DNA of 64,000 nt, taken from the NCBI RefSeq assembly GCF_001676875.1, contig NZ_JYKA01000018.1, positions 1 through 64,000 of the forward strand. The letters are read 5' to 3'. Both the position numbers and the translations under genes were made by a program. Shown one piece after another: positions 43,457 through 54,269 of this stretch. The notes beneath the pieces were generated by a model. It had not been told where the DNA came from, did no database searches, and saw only the letters and a program-made list of their open reading frames with translations. How positions within the stretch are numbered: the first letter of the stretch is position 1; each line of letters opens with the position of its first letter. This DNA comes from Chromobacterium subtsugae. GTDB lineage: Bacteria > Pseudomonadota > Gammaproteobacteria > Burkholderiales > Chromobacteriaceae.

Positions 43457-44458
43457 TCAGCCCTGGCGGCTGATCAGCCAATCCACGTAACGGTCCACGC
43501 CTTCGCCGACCGATAGCATCGGCGCGGTGTAGCCCGCCTCGCGCAGCTTGCCGATGTCGGCCTGGGTGAAGCTCTGGTACTTGCCTTTCAGCGCGTCCGG
43601 GAACGGAATGTACTCGACGATGCCTTGGGAGATCATCTCGGCCAAGGTCAGCGCCGGCTTGCCTTCATGGCGGCGGCAGGCGTTGACGGCGGCTTCGGCC
43701 ACGTCGTTGAACGGCTGAGAGCGGCCGCTGCCCAGATTGTAGATGCCGCTCTTGCCCGGATTGTCCAGGAAGTACAGGTTGACCTTGACCACATCCTCCA
43801 CCGACACGAAATCGCGGCTTTGCATGCCGTCGCCCCAGCCGTCCCAGCCGCCGAACAGCTTGACCTTGCCGTGCTCGCGGTACTGGTTGAAATGGTGGAA
43901 GGCGACAGAAGCCATCCGGCCCTTGTGCTGCTCCTGCGGGCCATAGACGTTGAAGTAGCGGAAACCCACCGCCTGCGAAGCCAGGCCTTCCTTCATGCGC
44001 TGGCGCAGCACCTGGTCGAACAGGAATTTGGAATAGCCGTAGACATTGAGCGGGCCCTCGTACTGGCGCTCTTCCTTGAACACGGTGCCCTTGCCGTAAG
44101 TGGCGGCGCTGGAGGCGAACAGGAACTGGATTTCCTCGTGCTGACAGTAGTCGAACAGCGCCAGCGTGTACTGATAGTTGTTGTCCATCATGTACTTGCC
44201 GTCGTGATTCATCGTGTCCGAGCAGGCGCCCTGGTGCAGGATGGCGGTCAACTCGCCCTCGTATTCGCCATCCAGCAGCAGGTGCAGGAATTCGTGCTTG
44301 TCGAGGTAGTGGCTGATTTCGCAATCGACCAGATTATGGAATTTGTCGCCGCTGGAAAGATTGTCGACGGCGATGATGTCGGTGATGCCGCGCTGGTTCA
44401 GTCCCTTGACCAGGTTGGAGCCGATGAAGCCGGCGGCGCCGGTAACGACGATAGTCAT
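43457..44458 (-). CDS. hldD: ADP-L-glycero-D-manno-heptose 6-epimerase
   Basis: 333 aa, start [16 protein letters not shown] with AAGGAC upstream. SDR-type epimerase completing ADP-heptose for the LPS inner core. Rossmann GAAGFIG, then HQGACSDT, the catalytic YxxxK ([11 protein letters not shown]), and [19 protein letters not shown] specific for the HldD branch. It shares the strand and region with hldA and ugd. Confidence 0.95.
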   Translation of the reverse strand: MTIVVTGAAGFIGSNLVKGLNQRGITDIIAVDNLSSGDKFHNLVDCEISHYLDKHEFLHLLLDGEYEGELTAILHQGACSDTMNHDGKYMMDNNYQYTLALFDYCQHEEIQFLFASSAATYGKGTVFKEERQYEGPLNVYGYSKFLFDQVLRQRMKEGLASQAVGFRYFNVYGPQEQHKGRMASVAFHHFNQYREHGKVKLFGGWDGWGDGMQSRDFVSVEDVVKVNLYFLDNPGKSGIYNLGSGRSQPFNDVAEAAVNACRRHEGKPALTLAEMISQGIVEYIPFPDALKGKYQSFTQADIGKLREAGYTAPMLSVGEGVDRYVDWLISRQG

Positions 44459-44508
44459 GTGTTTGTCCTTGTTCTGCAATGGGCCGTCCGGCCCGAAAAT
44501 GAATGGAT

Positions 44509-45096
44509 TCAGAACCCCGCGCCCGGCGCGGCGAGATATTCCAGCTCCGCGGCGCTGCTGCTGCGGCCCAAGGCGGCATTGCGGTGCGGAAAGCGGCCGA
44601 AGCGCGCGATCACCTGATGATGGCGCCGCGCGTAATCCAGGTAATTGCCGCCGGCCTCGGCGTCCAGCGCCTCGAACAGCCGCAGCGACAGTTCCTGATC
44701 GGCCAGCGACTCGCTGTGCTCGAAAGGAAGATAAAGAAAGATCCGCGCCACCGCCGGCAAGCCGCCATCCAGCCCCTGCTCCAGCGCGCGCGGCGCGCCC
44801 TGGCGCGCCGCCGCGTCGCAAGCGAAAGCCCGCGCCTCGCCGCGAAACAGATTGCGCGGAAACTGGTCGGCCGCCAGCAGCCAGGCCAGCGCGGCGCGGG
44901 CATCGCCGTCGGCCATCTCCAGCTCGCCATCGGCCAATTGCCGGCACAAGGGCGCGAACCGCTGGCGGATGGCCGCGTCGAAAGCCTCGTCGCGGCGGAA
45001 CCACGCCTCGCGCGGCGCGGCCAGGCTGGCATCGTCGGACCCGCCAAACCAGAATTCCAGCACGGCCTCGACTTGCGCCGGCGTCAGTGTCGCCAT
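44509..45096 (-). CDS. DUF924 family protein
   Basis: 195 aa from [17 protein letters not shown], with GGAGG upstream; a longer frame (start at 45150) lacks a ribosome site. Helical-repeat-like conserved protein: VLEFWFG, then [40 protein letters not shown] and [20 protein letters not shown], the typical DUF924 blocks. Molecular function is not known. Placed between hldA and hldD, but no LPS role follows from that. Confidence 0.85.
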   Translation of the reverse strand: MATLTPAQVEAVLEFWFGGSDDASLAAPREAWFRRDEAFDAAIRQRFAPLCRQLADGELEMADGDARAALAWLLAADQFPRNLFRGEARAFACDAAARQGAPRALEQGLDGGLPAVARIFLYLPFEHSESLADQELSLRLFEALDAEAGGNYLDYARRHHQVIARFGRFPHRNAALGRSSSAAELEYLAAPGAGF

Positions 45097-45146
45097 CCCA
45101 GCCTCCCCATTAGCGAATGGACCCGGCAGCTGCCGGGGCGTTCCCA

Positions 45147-46109
45147 TCAAAGCGCGAACAGCTCCTGCTGCGAGCAGACCGCGGTGCCCAGCTTGCCGAC
45201 CACCACGCCGGCGGCGGCATTGGCCAGGCTCATCGCCACCGGCAGGCTTTGCCCGGCGGCCAGCGCCAGGCCCAGCGTGCCGATCACCGTGTCGCCGGCG
45301 CCGGACACGTCATACACCTCGCGGGCGAAAGTAGGCTGATGCAGCGCGCCGTCGGCGCGGAACAGCGTCATGCCCTCTTCGCTGCGCGTCACCAGCAGCG
45401 CGTCCAGATTCAATTCCTCGCGCAGTTTCTGCGCCTTGCGCACCAATACATCCTCGTCGCGCCAGGAGCCCGCCACCTGGCTGAACTCGCTGCGATTCGG
45501 CGTCAGCAGCGTGGCGCCGGCGTACTTGCTGTAATCGTCGCCCTTGGGGTCGATCAGCACCGGCTTGCCGGCGGCGCGCGCCAGCTCGATCATCCGCGCC
45601 ACATGGGTCAGGCCGCCCTTGCCGTAGTCGGACAGAATCACCACGTCGTGATCGGCGACGATAGCCGAGAATTCCTGCAGTTTGTCGGCCAGTATCTCGT
45701 GACTGGGCGAATCTTCGAAGTCCAGGCGGATCAGTTGCTGCTGCCTGGCCACCACCCGCAGCTTGACCGTGGTGGCGATCTTGGCGTCGCGCTTGAACGA
45801 GGTGGCGATGCCGTCATCGCGCAGCAGCCGCTCCAGCACACCGGCCGCCTCGTCGTCGCCGACCACCGACAAAATGGTCGCCTTCCCGCCCAGGCCGGCG
45901 ATATTGCGCGCCACGTTGGCCGCGCCGCCGGCGCGCTCCTCGCTGCGGCCTATCTTGGCCACCGGCACCGGCGCCTCTGGAGAAATGCGCGACACATCGC
46001 CGAACCAGTAACGGTCCAGCATCACATCGCCCACCACCAGCACCCGCGCGCGCGCCAGGCTTTCCGCCAGCCTGACGGCATCCAGCTCCAGCTCTTGCAT
46101 CAAACCCAT
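45147..46109 (-). CDS. hldA: D-glycero-beta-D-manno-heptose-7-phosphate kinase (RfaE domain I)
   Basis: 320 aa. PfkB-type kinase corresponding to the N-terminal half of E. coli HldE; the adenylyltransferase half is absent, so hldC must be encoded elsewhere. Motifs: VVGDVMLDRYWFGDVSRISP, then GGAANVARNIAGLGG, IDPKGDDYSKYAGA, and the catalytic YDVSGAGDTVIGTLGLAL. Lies 12 bp after ugd and 50 bp before the DUF924 gene. Confidence 0.92.
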   Translation of the reverse strand: MGLMQELELDAVRLAESLARARVLVVGDVMLDRYWFGDVSRISPEAPVPVAKIGRSEERAGGAANVARNIAGLGGKATILSVVGDDEAAGVLERLLRDDGIATSFKRDAKIATTVKLRVVARQQQLIRLDFEDSPSHEILADKLQEFSAIVADHDVVILSDYGKGGLTHVARMIELARAAGKPVLIDPKGDDYSKYAGATLLTPNRSEFSQVAGSWRDEDVLVRKAQKLREELNLDALLVTRSEEGMTLFRADGALHQPTFAREVYDVSGAGDTVIGTLGLALAAGQSLPVAMSLANAAAGVVVGKLGTAVCSQQELFAL

Positions 46110-46121
46110 AGCTCTGCCCCC

Positions 46122-47441
46122 TTATCGGCCAATGGCCAGGTAATCGAAGCCCTGCTCGCGCAGCCATGACGGGTCGTACATATTGCGGCCGTCGAAAATC
46201 AATGGCTGCTTCAGGCTGGCCTTGATCGCGTCGAAATCCGGCGCCCGGAACATTTTCCACTCCGTCACGATCAGCAAGGCGTCGGCGCCTTCCAGCGCCG
46301 CCATCATATCGTCGGCGAAGCGCAGCCGCGCATTGCCGCCCATCACGCGGCTGGCTTCGTGGGTGGCCACCGGATCGAAAGCCACCACTTCGGCGCCCCG
46401 CCGAGTCAGTTCGTCCACAATCACCCGGCTCGGCGCTTCGCGCATATCGTCGGTATTGGGCTTGAACGCCAGGCCCCACAACGCGAAGCGGCGGCCGGCC
46501 AGATCGCTGCCGAAGCGGCCCACCACCTTGTCCACCAACCGCAGCTTCTGGATATCGTTGGCCTCTTCCACCGCGGTCAGCACGCGCAACGTATGGCCGT
46601 GCTCCTTGCCGGTCTGCACCAGCGCCTTGACGTCCTTGGGGAAGCAGGAGCCGCCGTAGCCGACGCCGGGATACAGGAACTGATAGCCGATGCGCGGATC
46701 CGAGCCCATGCCCAGCCGCACCTGCTCGATGTCGGCGCCCATGGTCTCGGCCAGATTGGCCAACTCGTTCATGAAGGAAATGCGGGTGGCCAACATCGCG
46801 TTGGCGGCGTACTTGGTCAGTTCGGCCGAGCGCACGTCCATCAGCAGCACGCGCTCGTGGTTGCGCTGGAACGGCTTGTACAGCCGGCGCATGATCTCGG
46901 CGGCGCGCTCGTCGTCCACGCCTATCACCACCCGGTCCGGCCGCATGAAGTCGTCGATCGCCGCGCCTTCCTTCAGGAATTCCGGATTCGACACCACGCT
47001 GAACGGCAGCGCCGCGCCGCGCGCGGCCAGTTCTTCCGCTATCGCCGCGCGCACCTTGTCGGCGGTGCCGACCGGCACCGTGGACTTGTCCACCACCACC
47101 CGGTAATCCGCCATGTGGCGGGCGATATTGCGCGCCGCGCCCAGCACGTATTGCAGGTCGGCGGAGCCGTCCTCATCCGGCGGCGTGCCGACGGCGATGA
47201 ACTGCACCTCGCCGAAAGCGACCGACTCGGCCACGTCGGTGGTGAAATGCAGGCGGCCGGCGGCCACGTTGCGTTTCACCATCTCTTCCAGGCCAGGCTC
47301 GAAAATGGGGATGCCGCCGTTTTGCAGAATTTCGATCTTGCGCGGGTCCACGTCCAGGCAGCACACCTGGTAGCCGGTTTCCGCCAAGCAGGTGCCGGTG
47401 ACCAGGCCGACATAGCCGGAACCAATGACAGTGACTTTCAT
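46122..47441 (-). CDS. ugd: UDP-glucose 6-dehydrogenase
   Basis: 439 aa. Oxidises UDP-glucose to UDP-glucuronate for surface polysaccharides or lipid A modification. NAD-binding [20 protein letters not shown], then ECIAVGT-like [33 protein letters not shown], the catalytic Cys in [16 protein letters not shown], and the C-terminal [19 protein letters not shown]. Overlaps pyrF by 4 bp. Confidence 0.95.
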   Translation of the reverse strand: MKVTVIGSGYVGLVTGTCLAETGYQVCCLDVDPRKIEILQNGGIPIFEPGLEEMVKRNVAAGRLHFTTDVAESVAFGEVQFIAVGTPPDEDGSADLQYVLGAARNIARHMADYRVVVDKSTVPVGTADKVRAAIAEELAARGAALPFSVVSNPEFLKEGAAIDDFMRPDRVVIGVDDERAAEIMRRLYKPFQRNHERVLLMDVRSAELTKYAANAMLATRISFMNELANLAETMGADIEQVRLGMGSDPRIGYQFLYPGVGYGGSCFPKDVKALVQTGKEHGHTLRVLTAVEEANDIQKLRLVDKVVGRFGSDLAGRRFALWGLAFKPNTDDMREAPSRVIVDELTRRGAEVVAFDPVATHEASRVMGGNARLRFADDMMAALEGADALLIVTEWKMFRAPDFDAIKASLKQPLIFDGRNMYDPSWLREQGFDYLAIGR

Positions 47442-48181
47442 GGCTTCTGATTCCGGTATTGCTGAATGTCTTGATTGATCTGGCGCAGCGTGGCCAGCGG
47501 ATCGGCGGAGCCGGTGATGGAGCGGCCGATCACCAGGTAGTCGGCGCCGGCTTGCAGCGCCGCCAGCGGCGTCATCACGCGGCGCTGGTCGTCATTGCCG
47601 CTTTCGGCCAGGCGGATGCCCGGCGTCACCAGCTTGAAATCCTGGCCCAGCGCCTGCTTCAGCATCGAAGCCTCCTGCGCGGAGCACACCACGCCGTCCA
47701 GGCCGCAATCGCGGGTCAGCGTCGCCAGGCGGCGCACATGCTCTTCCGGCGACACGGCGATGCCGATTTCCGCGAGGTCGGACGCATCCATGCTGGTCAG
47801 CACCGTCACCGCGATCAGCAGCGGGCGCTGGCTGTAGCCGGCCAGCGCTTCGCGCGCGGCTTCCATCATGCGGCGGCCGCCCGAGGCGTGCACATTGACC
47901 ATCCACACGCCGGCGTCGGCCGCCGCCTTGCAGGCGTGGGCGACCGTGTTGGGAATATCGTGGAACTTCATGTCCAGGAACACCTGGAAGCCGCGCGCGC
48001 TCAGGGTTTCCACCAGATTGCGGCCGCTGGAGGTGAACAGCTCCTTGCCCACTTTCAGCCGGCATTCGGACGGGTCAAGCCGGCTGGCGAAATCCAGCGC
48101 CTTGGCGGCGTTGTCGAAATCCAGCGCCACCAACACCGGCGAATCGATCCGCGCATCCGCAGCTGCGATCAAAGGGTTCAT
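47438..48181 (-). CDS. pyrF: Orotidine 5'-phosphate decarboxylase
   Basis: 247 aa. Last step of UMP synthesis. [20 protein letters not shown], the catalytic [15 protein letters not shown] (DxKxxDI), [14 protein letters not shown], the loop PGIRLAE, and [20 protein letters not shown]. Follows lapB as in E. coli, where lapA-lapB-pyrF are adjacent. Confidence 0.95.
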   Translation of the reverse strand: MNPLIAAADARIDSPVLVALDFDNAAKALDFASRLDPSECRLKVGKELFTSSGRNLVETLSARGFQVFLDMKFHDIPNTVAHACKAAADAGVWMVNVHASGGRRMMEAAREALAGYSQRPLLIAVTVLTSMDASDLAEIGIAVSPEEHVRRLATLTRDCGLDGVVCSAQEASMLKQALGQDFKLVTPGIRLAESGNDDQRRVMTPLAALQAGADYLVIGRSITGSADPLATLRQINQDIQQYRNQKP

Positions 48182-48213
48182 GCATGCTCCATCATTCTAT
48201 TTATATGTGCGAA

Positions 48214-48239
48214 GCGCCGCCGAGGGTCAGCGGCGGCGC
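48214..48239 (-). terminator. GC-rich hairpin between lapB and pyrF (no T-run)
   Basis: A perfect 9-bp stem GCGCCGCCG / CGGCGGCGC with an 8-base loop, in the 74-bp gap. Without a U-tract it may only attenuate transcription or protect mRNA ends. Confidence 0.35.
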
Positions 48240-48255
48240 GAAGTTCAAGACGGCG

Positions 48256-49419
48256 TCAGGCTTCCGAACGGTTGGCGGTGAAGCTTTCCCATTCGCCGCA
48301 GGCGGGGCAATGCCAGAAGAAGGCCCGCGAGCGGAAATTGCAGCATTTGCAGCGATGCACGCTCAAACGCTGGGAATGTTTGAGTATCAGCGCGCGCGCC
48401 ACCTCGGCGTCCATCCGGCCCTCCGGCGACAGCTCGTCCATCTGCGCCTCTATCATCCGGTAGACGCCGGACAGGCTGGGACGCGCGTGCACCGCCTCGC
48501 GCACGCCTTCCAGCGCGCGCGCCTCGCCCTCGTAAGTGGCGATTTTCTGGTACAGCAGGTCGGTCAGTTCCAACTGCGGGAAAGTGCGCTGGTAGCCGCG
48601 CAGCAGGGCGATGCCCTCCGACGGCTTGCCCAGTTTCTCATAGGCGTCGAACAGACGCTCGGCCGCCATCGCCAGGTATTCGTAGTTCTGCTTCTCTATG
48701 CCCTGCCAGGCCGCCATCGCCGCTTCGACATGGCCTTCGGCGAATTCGATGTCGCCGAGGATCAGGCTGGCGCGCACGCACTTGCGGTTGGCGGCGATCG
48801 CCTCCGCCACATACTGGCGCGCCTGCTCGTAATGGGATTGGTACAGCTCGCCCTGCGCCAGTTCGCAATAGAACTGCGCCACTTCATGCTGGAAGGAATG
48901 CGCGTCGCTGCGCAGCTCGCGGGCGGTTTCAATCGCCTTTTTCCAGTCGCGGTCCTGCTGGTAGATGTCGAGCAGCTGCCGCCGCGCCGCCAGCGCCATA
49001 TTGCCGTCCAGCAGCTTCAGCAGGATTTCCTCGGCGCGATCGACCAAGCCCGCCTTGCGGAAATCCTGCGCCAGCTCGTTGCGCACCAGATCGCGGTGCT
49101 CGCCGGGCAGATCGGACGAGTCCAGCATCTGCTGGTGCAGGCGGATGGCGCGGTCGTTCTCGCCGCGCTTGCGGTAGAGCTTGCCCAGCACATGCTGCAA
49201 TTCCAGCGCCGCGCCCTGCTGGCGCGCCACCTCGGACAAAGCCTGCGCGGCGACGTCGGTCTTGTCGTCAACCAGCGCGTCCAGGCCGCGAAAATACGAA
49301 ATCGGCACCGCTTTCGCCTGCTTCAGCACGGTGCGCATATCCACCCGGGCCGCAAACCAGCCCAGGCCGAAAAAGGCTGGAAACAGCAGCAGCCACCACA
49401 AATCGAGTTCCAACAGCAA
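48256..49419 (-). CDS. lapB: LPS assembly protein LapB (YciM)
   Basis: 387 aa. N-terminal membrane anchor (LWWLLLFPAFFGLGWFAARV), a series of TPR-like helices with an R-x-G-E-x-D-R-A pattern, and a C-terminal rubredoxin-like zinc module (CKCCNF, then CPACGEW). LapB adapts the FtsH protease to LpxC and so limits LPS synthesis. Lies 56 bp after lapA and before pyrF, the conserved order. Confidence 0.93.
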   Translation of the reverse strand: MLLELDLWWLLLFPAFFGLGWFAARVDMRTVLKQAKAVPISYFRGLDALVDDKTDVAAQALSEVARQQGAALELQHVLGKLYRKRGENDRAIRLHQQMLDSSDLPGEHRDLVRNELAQDFRKAGLVDRAEEILLKLLDGNMALAARRQLLDIYQQDRDWKKAIETARELRSDAHSFQHEVAQFYCELAQGELYQSHYEQARQYVAEAIAANRKCVRASLILGDIEFAEGHVEAAMAAWQGIEKQNYEYLAMAAERLFDAYEKLGKPSEGIALLRGYQRTFPQLELTDLLYQKIATYEGEARALEGVREAVHARPSLSGVYRMIEAQMDELSPEGRMDAEVARALILKHSQRLSVHRCKCCNFRSRAFFWHCPACGEWESFTANRSEA

Positions 49420-49475
49420 TCCTTTCGGGATAATAGAATCCGGGCCGCGGACGCGGCCGGCAGGCTAGGCGGCCA

Positions 49476-49769
49476 TCAATCGGCGATGGCGTCGCTGGGA
49501 TCGCTGACAACCTTGCTGGCAGGCGGGCGATTGCGCAGCTCTTTCTTCAGTTGCGAAAGCTCGCGGCGGGTTCTCAGGTAGAAGCTGAAAGTGGCCAGCA
49601 GGCCTACCACCGCGCCGGCGACGAAGAACAGCAACAGGAAGACGATGAACGGCGCCGACCAAGATTGGCCGAAGAACAGTTTGAATTCGACCGCGTGGCT
49701 GTTCTGCACGGTGACCGCGACCAGCAGCAACAACAGGGCCAGTTCGACGATACGCAACAAATATCGCAT
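49476..49769 (-). CDS. lapA: LapA-domain inner membrane protein
   Basis: 97 aa. Two membrane segments (LLRIVELALLLLLVAVTVQN and APFIVFLLLFFVAGAVVGLL) followed by a basic coiled-coil tail (RTRRELSQLKKELRNRP), the LapA/YciS layout. Works with LapB. The region between it and ihfB has a strong terminator for ihfB, so lapAB should have its own promoter in 49770-49850. Confidence 0.85.
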   Translation of the reverse strand: MRYLLRIVELALLLLLVAVTVQNSHAVEFKLFFGQSWSAPFIVFLLLFFVAGAVVGLLATFSFYLRTRRELSQLKKELRNRPPASKVVSDPSDAIAD

Positions 49770-49850
49770 GGGTTCGCTCGATGGGTTTGCCGGAGTGCAA
49801 TTTTAAACGATAGCCAGCCACAACCCAAGCCGCCGCGCGCTCCGAATACG

Positions 49851-49879
49851 AAAAAAGCGCCGCAAAATGCGGCGCTTTT
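49851..49879 (-). terminator. Intrinsic terminator after ihfB
   Basis: Stem AAAAGCGCCGCA / TGCGGCGCTTTT (12 bp), loop of 3, followed on the minus strand by TTTTTTCG. Begins 28 bp after the ihfB stop. Confidence 0.9.
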
Positions 49880-49906
49880 GGCACGACAGGCGTCAAAGAA
49901 CTGCCA

Positions 49907-50221
49907 TCAGGCCTGGGTCTGCTCCAACAGGGACAGATCCACGCGCTCCCGCAGTTCCTTGCCAGCCTTGAAATGAGGCACGTATTTCTCAGGAACCGAG
50001 ACGCTGGTGCCCGACTTAGGATTGCGGCCGACGCGCGGCGGACGGTAGTTCAAATCGAAGCTACCGAAGCCGCGGATTTCGATCCGGCTTCCCTGAGCCA
50101 GGTTGTTGGCCATCGCATCCAGAATGGTCTTGACGGCCAACTCAGCATCTTTGTAGACCAACTGAGAATTGCGCTCGGCGAGTCTCTCGGACAGCCGCGC
50201 GATCAGCTCAGATTTGGTCAT
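49907..50221 (-). CDS. ihfB: Integration host factor beta subunit
   Basis: 104 aa. DNA-bending HU/IHF-family protein. [40 protein letters not shown] with the PxxGRNPKSG flexible arm, then [20 protein letters not shown]. The arm sequence marks it as IHF-beta rather than HU. Follows rpsA by 7 bp, the order known from E. coli. Confidence 0.95.
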   Translation of the reverse strand: MTKSELIARLSERLAERNSQLVYKDAELAVKTILDAMANNLAQGSRIEIRGFGSFDLNYRPPRVGRNPKSGTSVSVPEKYVPHFKAGKELRERVDLSLLEQTQA

Positions 50222-50228
50222 GACGCAA

Positions 50229-51923
50229 TTACTCGTTGGAACCGGACAGTTTTGCCTTCAGCAGGGCACCCAGGTTGGTGGTGCCGGCGGAAGCGCTGTC
50301 AACGGTGGACAGGTTCTTCATCGCGGCATTCTCTTCCTGAGCGTCCTTGGCCTTGATCGACAGGCTGATGTTGCGCGACTTGCGGTCAACGGCAACGATC
50401 ACGGCTTCCACTTCTTCGCCATCCTTCAGGACGGAGCGAGCATCTTCCACGCGGTCGCGGGACAGCTCGGAAGCGCGCAGGTAGCCCTCAACATCGGTAT
50501 CCAGAGCGATTACGGCGCCCTTGGCGTCAACGGACTTCACGGTGCCCTTGACCAGGGCGCCCTTGTCGTTCATCGCAACGAAGTTGTTGAACGGATCGCC
50601 TTCCAGTTGCTTGATGCCCAGGGAGATGCGTTCTTTTTCCACGTCGATGGACAGAACAACGGCTTCAACCTCGTCGCCCTTCTTGAACTTGCGCACGGCT
50701 TCTTCGCCAGCTTCGTTCCAGGACAGGTCGGACAGGTGAACCAGGCCATCGATGCCGCCCGGCAGACCAACGAACACGCCGAAGTCGGTGATGGACTTGA
50801 TCGCGCCCTTCAGCTTGTCGCCCTTGTGGAAGTTGTCGGCGAACTCGTTCCACGGGTTTGCCAGGCACTGCTTCATGCCCAGGGAGATGCGACGACGGTC
50901 TTCGTCGATTTCCAGGATCATGACTTCCACTTCGTCGCCAACTTGAACTACCTTGGACGGGTGTACGTTCTTGTTGGTCCAGTCCATTTCGGACACGTGC
51001 ACCAGACCTTCGATGCCTTGTTCGATTTCAACGAACGCGCCGTAGTCGGTCAGGTTGGTCACCTTGCCGAACAGACGGGTGCCGGACGGGTAGCGGCGGG
51101 ACAGGCCCACCCACGGATCTTCGCCCAGTTGCTTCAGGCCCAGGGATACGCGGTTCTTCTCTTGGTCGAACTTCAGTACCTTGGCTTCCACTTCATCGCC
51201 AACCGCCAGAACTTCGGACGGGTGCTTCACGCGGCGCCATGCCAGGTCGGTGATGTGCAGCAGGCCATCGATGCCGCCCAGGTCGACGAACGCACCGTAG
51301 TCGGTGATGTTCTTGACGATACCCTTGATGACTGCGCCCTCTTTCAGGGTTTCCAGCAGAGCCTTGCGCTCTTCGCCCAGGGTTTCTTCCAGCACGGAGC
51401 GGCGGGAAACCACGACGTTGTTGCGCTTGCGATCCAGCTTGATAACCTTGAACTCGATCTGCTTGTTTTCGTACGGGGTGGTGTCTTTCACCGGACGCAC
51501 GTCAACCAGAGAGCCCGGCAGGAAGGCGCGGATGCCGTTGACCATGACGGTCAGGCCGCCCTTGACCTTGCCGCTGATCAGGCCGGACAGGATGGTGCCG
51601 GCTTCCAGAGCTTCTTCCAGCTCAACCCAGGCAGCCATGCGCTTGGCTTTTTCGCGGGACAGCTTGGTCTCGCCGAAGCCGTTTTCCAGCGCGTCGATGG
51701 CGACGGTGACGAAGTCGCCGATGGCGACTTCAACGACGCCTTGGTCGTTCTTGAATTCTTCAGCCGGAATCAGGGACTCGGACTTGAGGCCTGCGTTCAC
51801 GGTTACAAAGTTGGAATCAACTGCCACGACTTCAGCAGTGATCACTTCGCCCACGCGCATATCGTGCAGGGTGAGGCTTTCCTCGAACAGTTGAGCGAAG
51901 TTTTCCATGGAGAGGGTAGTCAT
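50229..51923 (-). CDS. rpsA: 30S ribosomal protein S1
   Basis: 564 aa (557 in E. coli). Six S1 OB-fold repeats; the last four share the pattern G-x-[13 protein letters not shown]-x-L/I, for example [20 protein letters not shown] and [20 protein letters not shown]. Binds mRNA on the 30S subunit. Start taken at [13 protein letters not shown], since a GAGAG precedes it; the internal Met at 51908 lacks a ribosome site. Flanked by cmk upstream and ihfB downstream, the classical cmk-rpsA-ihfB order. Confidence 0.96.
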   Translation of the reverse strand: MTTLSMENFAQLFEESLTLHDMRVGEVITAEVVAVDSNFVTVNAGLKSESLIPAEEFKNDQGVVEVAIGDFVTVAIDALENGFGETKLSREKAKRMAAWVELEEALEAGTILSGLISGKVKGGLTVMVNGIRAFLPGSLVDVRPVKDTTPYENKQIEFKVIKLDRKRNNVVVSRRSVLEETLGEERKALLETLKEGAVIKGIVKNITDYGAFVDLGGIDGLLHITDLAWRRVKHPSEVLAVGDEVEAKVLKFDQEKNRVSLGLKQLGEDPWVGLSRRYPSGTRLFGKVTNLTDYGAFVEIEQGIEGLVHVSEMDWTNKNVHPSKVVQVGDEVEVMILEIDEDRRRISLGMKQCLANPWNEFADNFHKGDKLKGAIKSITDFGVFVGLPGGIDGLVHLSDLSWNEAGEEAVRKFKKGDEVEAVVLSIDVEKERISLGIKQLEGDPFNNFVAMNDKGALVKGTVKSVDAKGAVIALDTDVEGYLRASELSRDRVEDARSVLKDGEEVEAVIVAVDRKSRNISLSIKAKDAQEENAAMKNLSTVDSASAGTTNLGALLKAKLSGSNE

Positions 51924-52017
51924 CAAGCGTACTCTCGGTTGCATGCCTTGCGGCGTGCGGGGTTAGGGTTGAACACGCGGCGGCTTTTGCAACGCAGCAA
52001 AAACAGCCGTTAAAAAA

Positions 52018-52686
52018 TCAATGGCCGGAAACCTGTCTTTCCTCAAACCACCCGAGGACCTTGTCGACCGCCTGGTCTATGGTCAGCTCCGTGGTATCGA
52101 GCAAAAAGGCGTCCGGCTCCTGGCGCAGCGGCGCTACCGGCCGGGCGGCATCGCGCGCGTCCCGATCGATAATGTCCTGCATAATTCTGGGGAGGTTAGC
52201 AGATTCCCCCTTGCCGATCAACTGCTTATAGCGGCGCTCGGCGCGCTCCTCGGCGCTGGCGGTCAGGAATATCTTCAACATGGCGTCCGGAAACACCACC
52301 GATCCCATGTCGCGGCCGTCGGTCACCAGGCCCGGCGCCAAGCGAAAATCGCGCTGGCGCTGCAATAGCGCGGCGCGGACTTCAGGCAGCGCCCCCACCT
52401 TGGACGCGCCGATGCCGATTTCCTCGGCGCGGATATCCAGGCTGACATCGTTGCCTTCCAGCCACACCGCGCCGTCGGAGAACTCCACCGGCAGGACGAT
52501 CGCGGCGCCGGCCAGCGCCGCTTCGTCGTCCCAGGCGATGCCATGGCGGCGGGCGTGCAGCGCCAGCAGCCGATACAGCGAGCCGGAGTCGAGGTAGTGG
52601 AAATCAAGGCGCGAGGCCACCAGGGCGGCCACCGTGCCCTTGCCGGAAGCGGAAGGCCCGTCGATGGTAATCACCGGAACTGTCAT
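52018..52686 (-). CDS. cmk: Cytidylate kinase
   Basis: 222 aa, start MTVPVITIDGPSASGKGTVA with the P-loop GPSASGKGT. Phosphorylates CMP and dCMP. LDSGSLYRLLALHARRHGI, LVTDGRDMGSVVFPDAMLKI and the lid region FLTASAEERAERRYKQL are typical. 94 bp upstream of rpsA. The frame extends 25 codons further but without start signals. Confidence 0.95.
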   Translation of the reverse strand: MTVPVITIDGPSASGKGTVAALVASRLDFHYLDSGSLYRLLALHARRHGIAWDDEAALAGAAIVLPVEFSDGAVWLEGNDVSLDIRAEEIGIGASKVGALPEVRAALLQRQRDFRLAPGLVTDGRDMGSVVFPDAMLKIFLTASAEERAERRYKQLIGKGESANLPRIMQDIIDRDARDAARPVAPLRQEPDAFLLDTTELTIDQAVDKVLGWFEERQVSGH

Positions 52687-52913
52687 GGGAGTTTGATCCT
52701 GTTGCAATCTCAAGCCACCGGCTCCGTCGGCGCGCCGAAAGAAGCCGGTAAAACCGCGCATTGTAGCGCAAGCCGGCGCCTTGCAGGGGAGCGGATGCCG
52801 CCGTTCTCGCGCGGCCGGCGATTGCGCGCAGGCGGCGGCGGCGGGTACAGTGTCCGCTCACCCTTTCGTCCAACCCGCGATACGCACCCGAAAATAAAGC
52901 GCGCCCCGTCAAT

Positions 52914-54203
52914 ATGGAACAACTGCACCTGCTCCCCTGCCCTCGCCTCGCCGGCGCCGTCAAGCTGCCCGGCTCCAAGAGCATCTCCAACCGCACCCTG
53001 CTGCTGGCCGCGCTGTCCGGCGGCAGCACGCTGGTGCGCGACCTGCTGGATTCGGACGACATCCGCCACATGCTGGGCGCGCTGAAGCTGCTGGGCGTGA
53101 AAATAGAGCAGCAGGGCGACAGCCGCGACTTCCGCGTGCACGGCGCCGGCGGCGCTTTCCCGGTGAAAAACGCCGAGCTGTTCCTCGGCAACGCCGGCAC
53201 CGCCTTCCGGCCGCTGACCGCCGCGCTGGCGCTGATGGGCGGCCACTACCAGCTGTCCGGCGTGCCGCGCATGCACGAGCGCCCGATCGGCGACCTCGTC
53301 GACGCGCTCAACGCCGCCGGCGCCCGCATCGCCTATCTGGGCCAGCCCGGCTTCCCGCCGCTGGCCATCTCCCCGGCCGACGTGCGCTGCGCCCAGCCCA
53401 TCCAGGTGAAGGGCAATGTCTCCAGCCAGTTCCTCACCGCCTTGCTGATGGCGCTGCCGCTGACCGGCGGCCAGGCCGAGATCGAAGTGGTGGGAGAGCT
53501 GATCTCCAAGCCTTACATTGAAATCACGCTGAATCTGATGGCGCGCTTCGGCGTGCGCGTCGAACGCGACGGCTGGCAGCGCTTCGTGATTCCCGGCGGC
53601 CAGCACTACATCTCGCCCGGCGAAGTCTATGTCGAAGGCGACGCCTCCAGCGCGTCCTACTTCCTGGCGGCCGGCGCGCTGGCCGGCGGCCCGGTGCGGG
53701 TGGAAGGCGTCGGCAACGCCAGCATTCAGGGCGATGTGCGCTTCGCCGAGGCGCTGGAATTGATGGGCGCGACGGTGAGCCGCGGCGACAACTGGATCGA
53801 GGCCCGCGCCGAGGGCAAGCTCAAGGCGATAGACCTCGACTGCAACCACATTCCGGACGCGGCGATGACGCTGGCGGTGGCGGCATTGGCCGCCGACGGC
53901 ACCACCACGCTGCGCAACATCGCCAGCTGGCGGGTGAAGGAAACCGACCGGCTGTCGGCGATGGCGACCGAATTGCGCAAGGTCGGCGCCGTAGTCGAGG
54001 AAGGCCCGGACTATCTCCGCGTCACCCCGCCGGCCGAGCTGACGCCGAACGCCGAAATCGACACCTACGACGACCACCGGATGGCGATGTGCTTCTCGCT
54101 GGTTTCGCTGCTGGGCGCGCCGGTGGTGATCAACGACCCCGACTGCGTGGCCAAGACCTTCCCCGGCTACTTCCAGGCGCTGGCCGCGCTGCAGGCGCAA
54201 TAA
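52914..54203 (+). CDS. aroA: 3-phosphoshikimate 1-carboxyvinyltransferase (EPSP synthase)
   Basis: 429 aa. Sixth step of the shikimate pathway. [20 protein letters not shown] at the N-terminus, [30 protein letters not shown], and the late [18 protein letters not shown] and [20 protein letters not shown]. Class I type. Divergent from cmk; 227 bp between them, in which no promoter was assigned. Confidence 0.96.
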   Translation: MEQLHLLPCPRLAGAVKLPGSKSISNRTLLLAALSGGSTLVRDLLDSDDIRHMLGALKLLGVKIEQQGDSRDFRVHGAGGAFPVKNAELFLGNAGTAFRPLTAALALMGGHYQLSGVPRMHERPIGDLVDALNAAGARIAYLGQPGFPPLAISPADVRCAQPIQVKGNVSSQFLTALLMALPLTGGQAEIEVVGELISKPYIEITLNLMARFGVRVERDGWQRFVIPGGQHYISPGEVYVEGDASSASYFLAAGALAGGPVRVEGVGNASIQGDVRFAEALELMGATVSRGDNWIEARAEGKLKAIDLDCNHIPDAAMTLAVAALAADGTTTLRNIASWRVKETDRLSAMATELRKVGAVVEEGPDYLRVTPPAELTPNAEIDTYDDHRMAMCFSLVSLLGAPVVINDPDCVAKTFPGYFQALAALQAQ

Positions 54204-54224
54204 TCACAATATATTGATGGTTTA

Positions 54225-54269
54225 ATCGATAGACTCCACAATATACGCCTTGCAAAGGAGTCTATCGAT
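54225..54269 (+). promoter_or_regulatory. Perfect 13-bp inverted repeat burying the ribosome site and start of the next gene
   Basis: Arms ATCGATAGACTCC (54225-54237) and GGAGTCTATCGAT (54257-54269) with a 19-base loop. The right arm contains the GGAG ribosome site and the first two bases of the ATG at 54268. In mRNA reading through from aroA, this hairpin would hide the start. It could instead be a DNA operator if transcription begins inside the loop. Confidence 0.6.
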
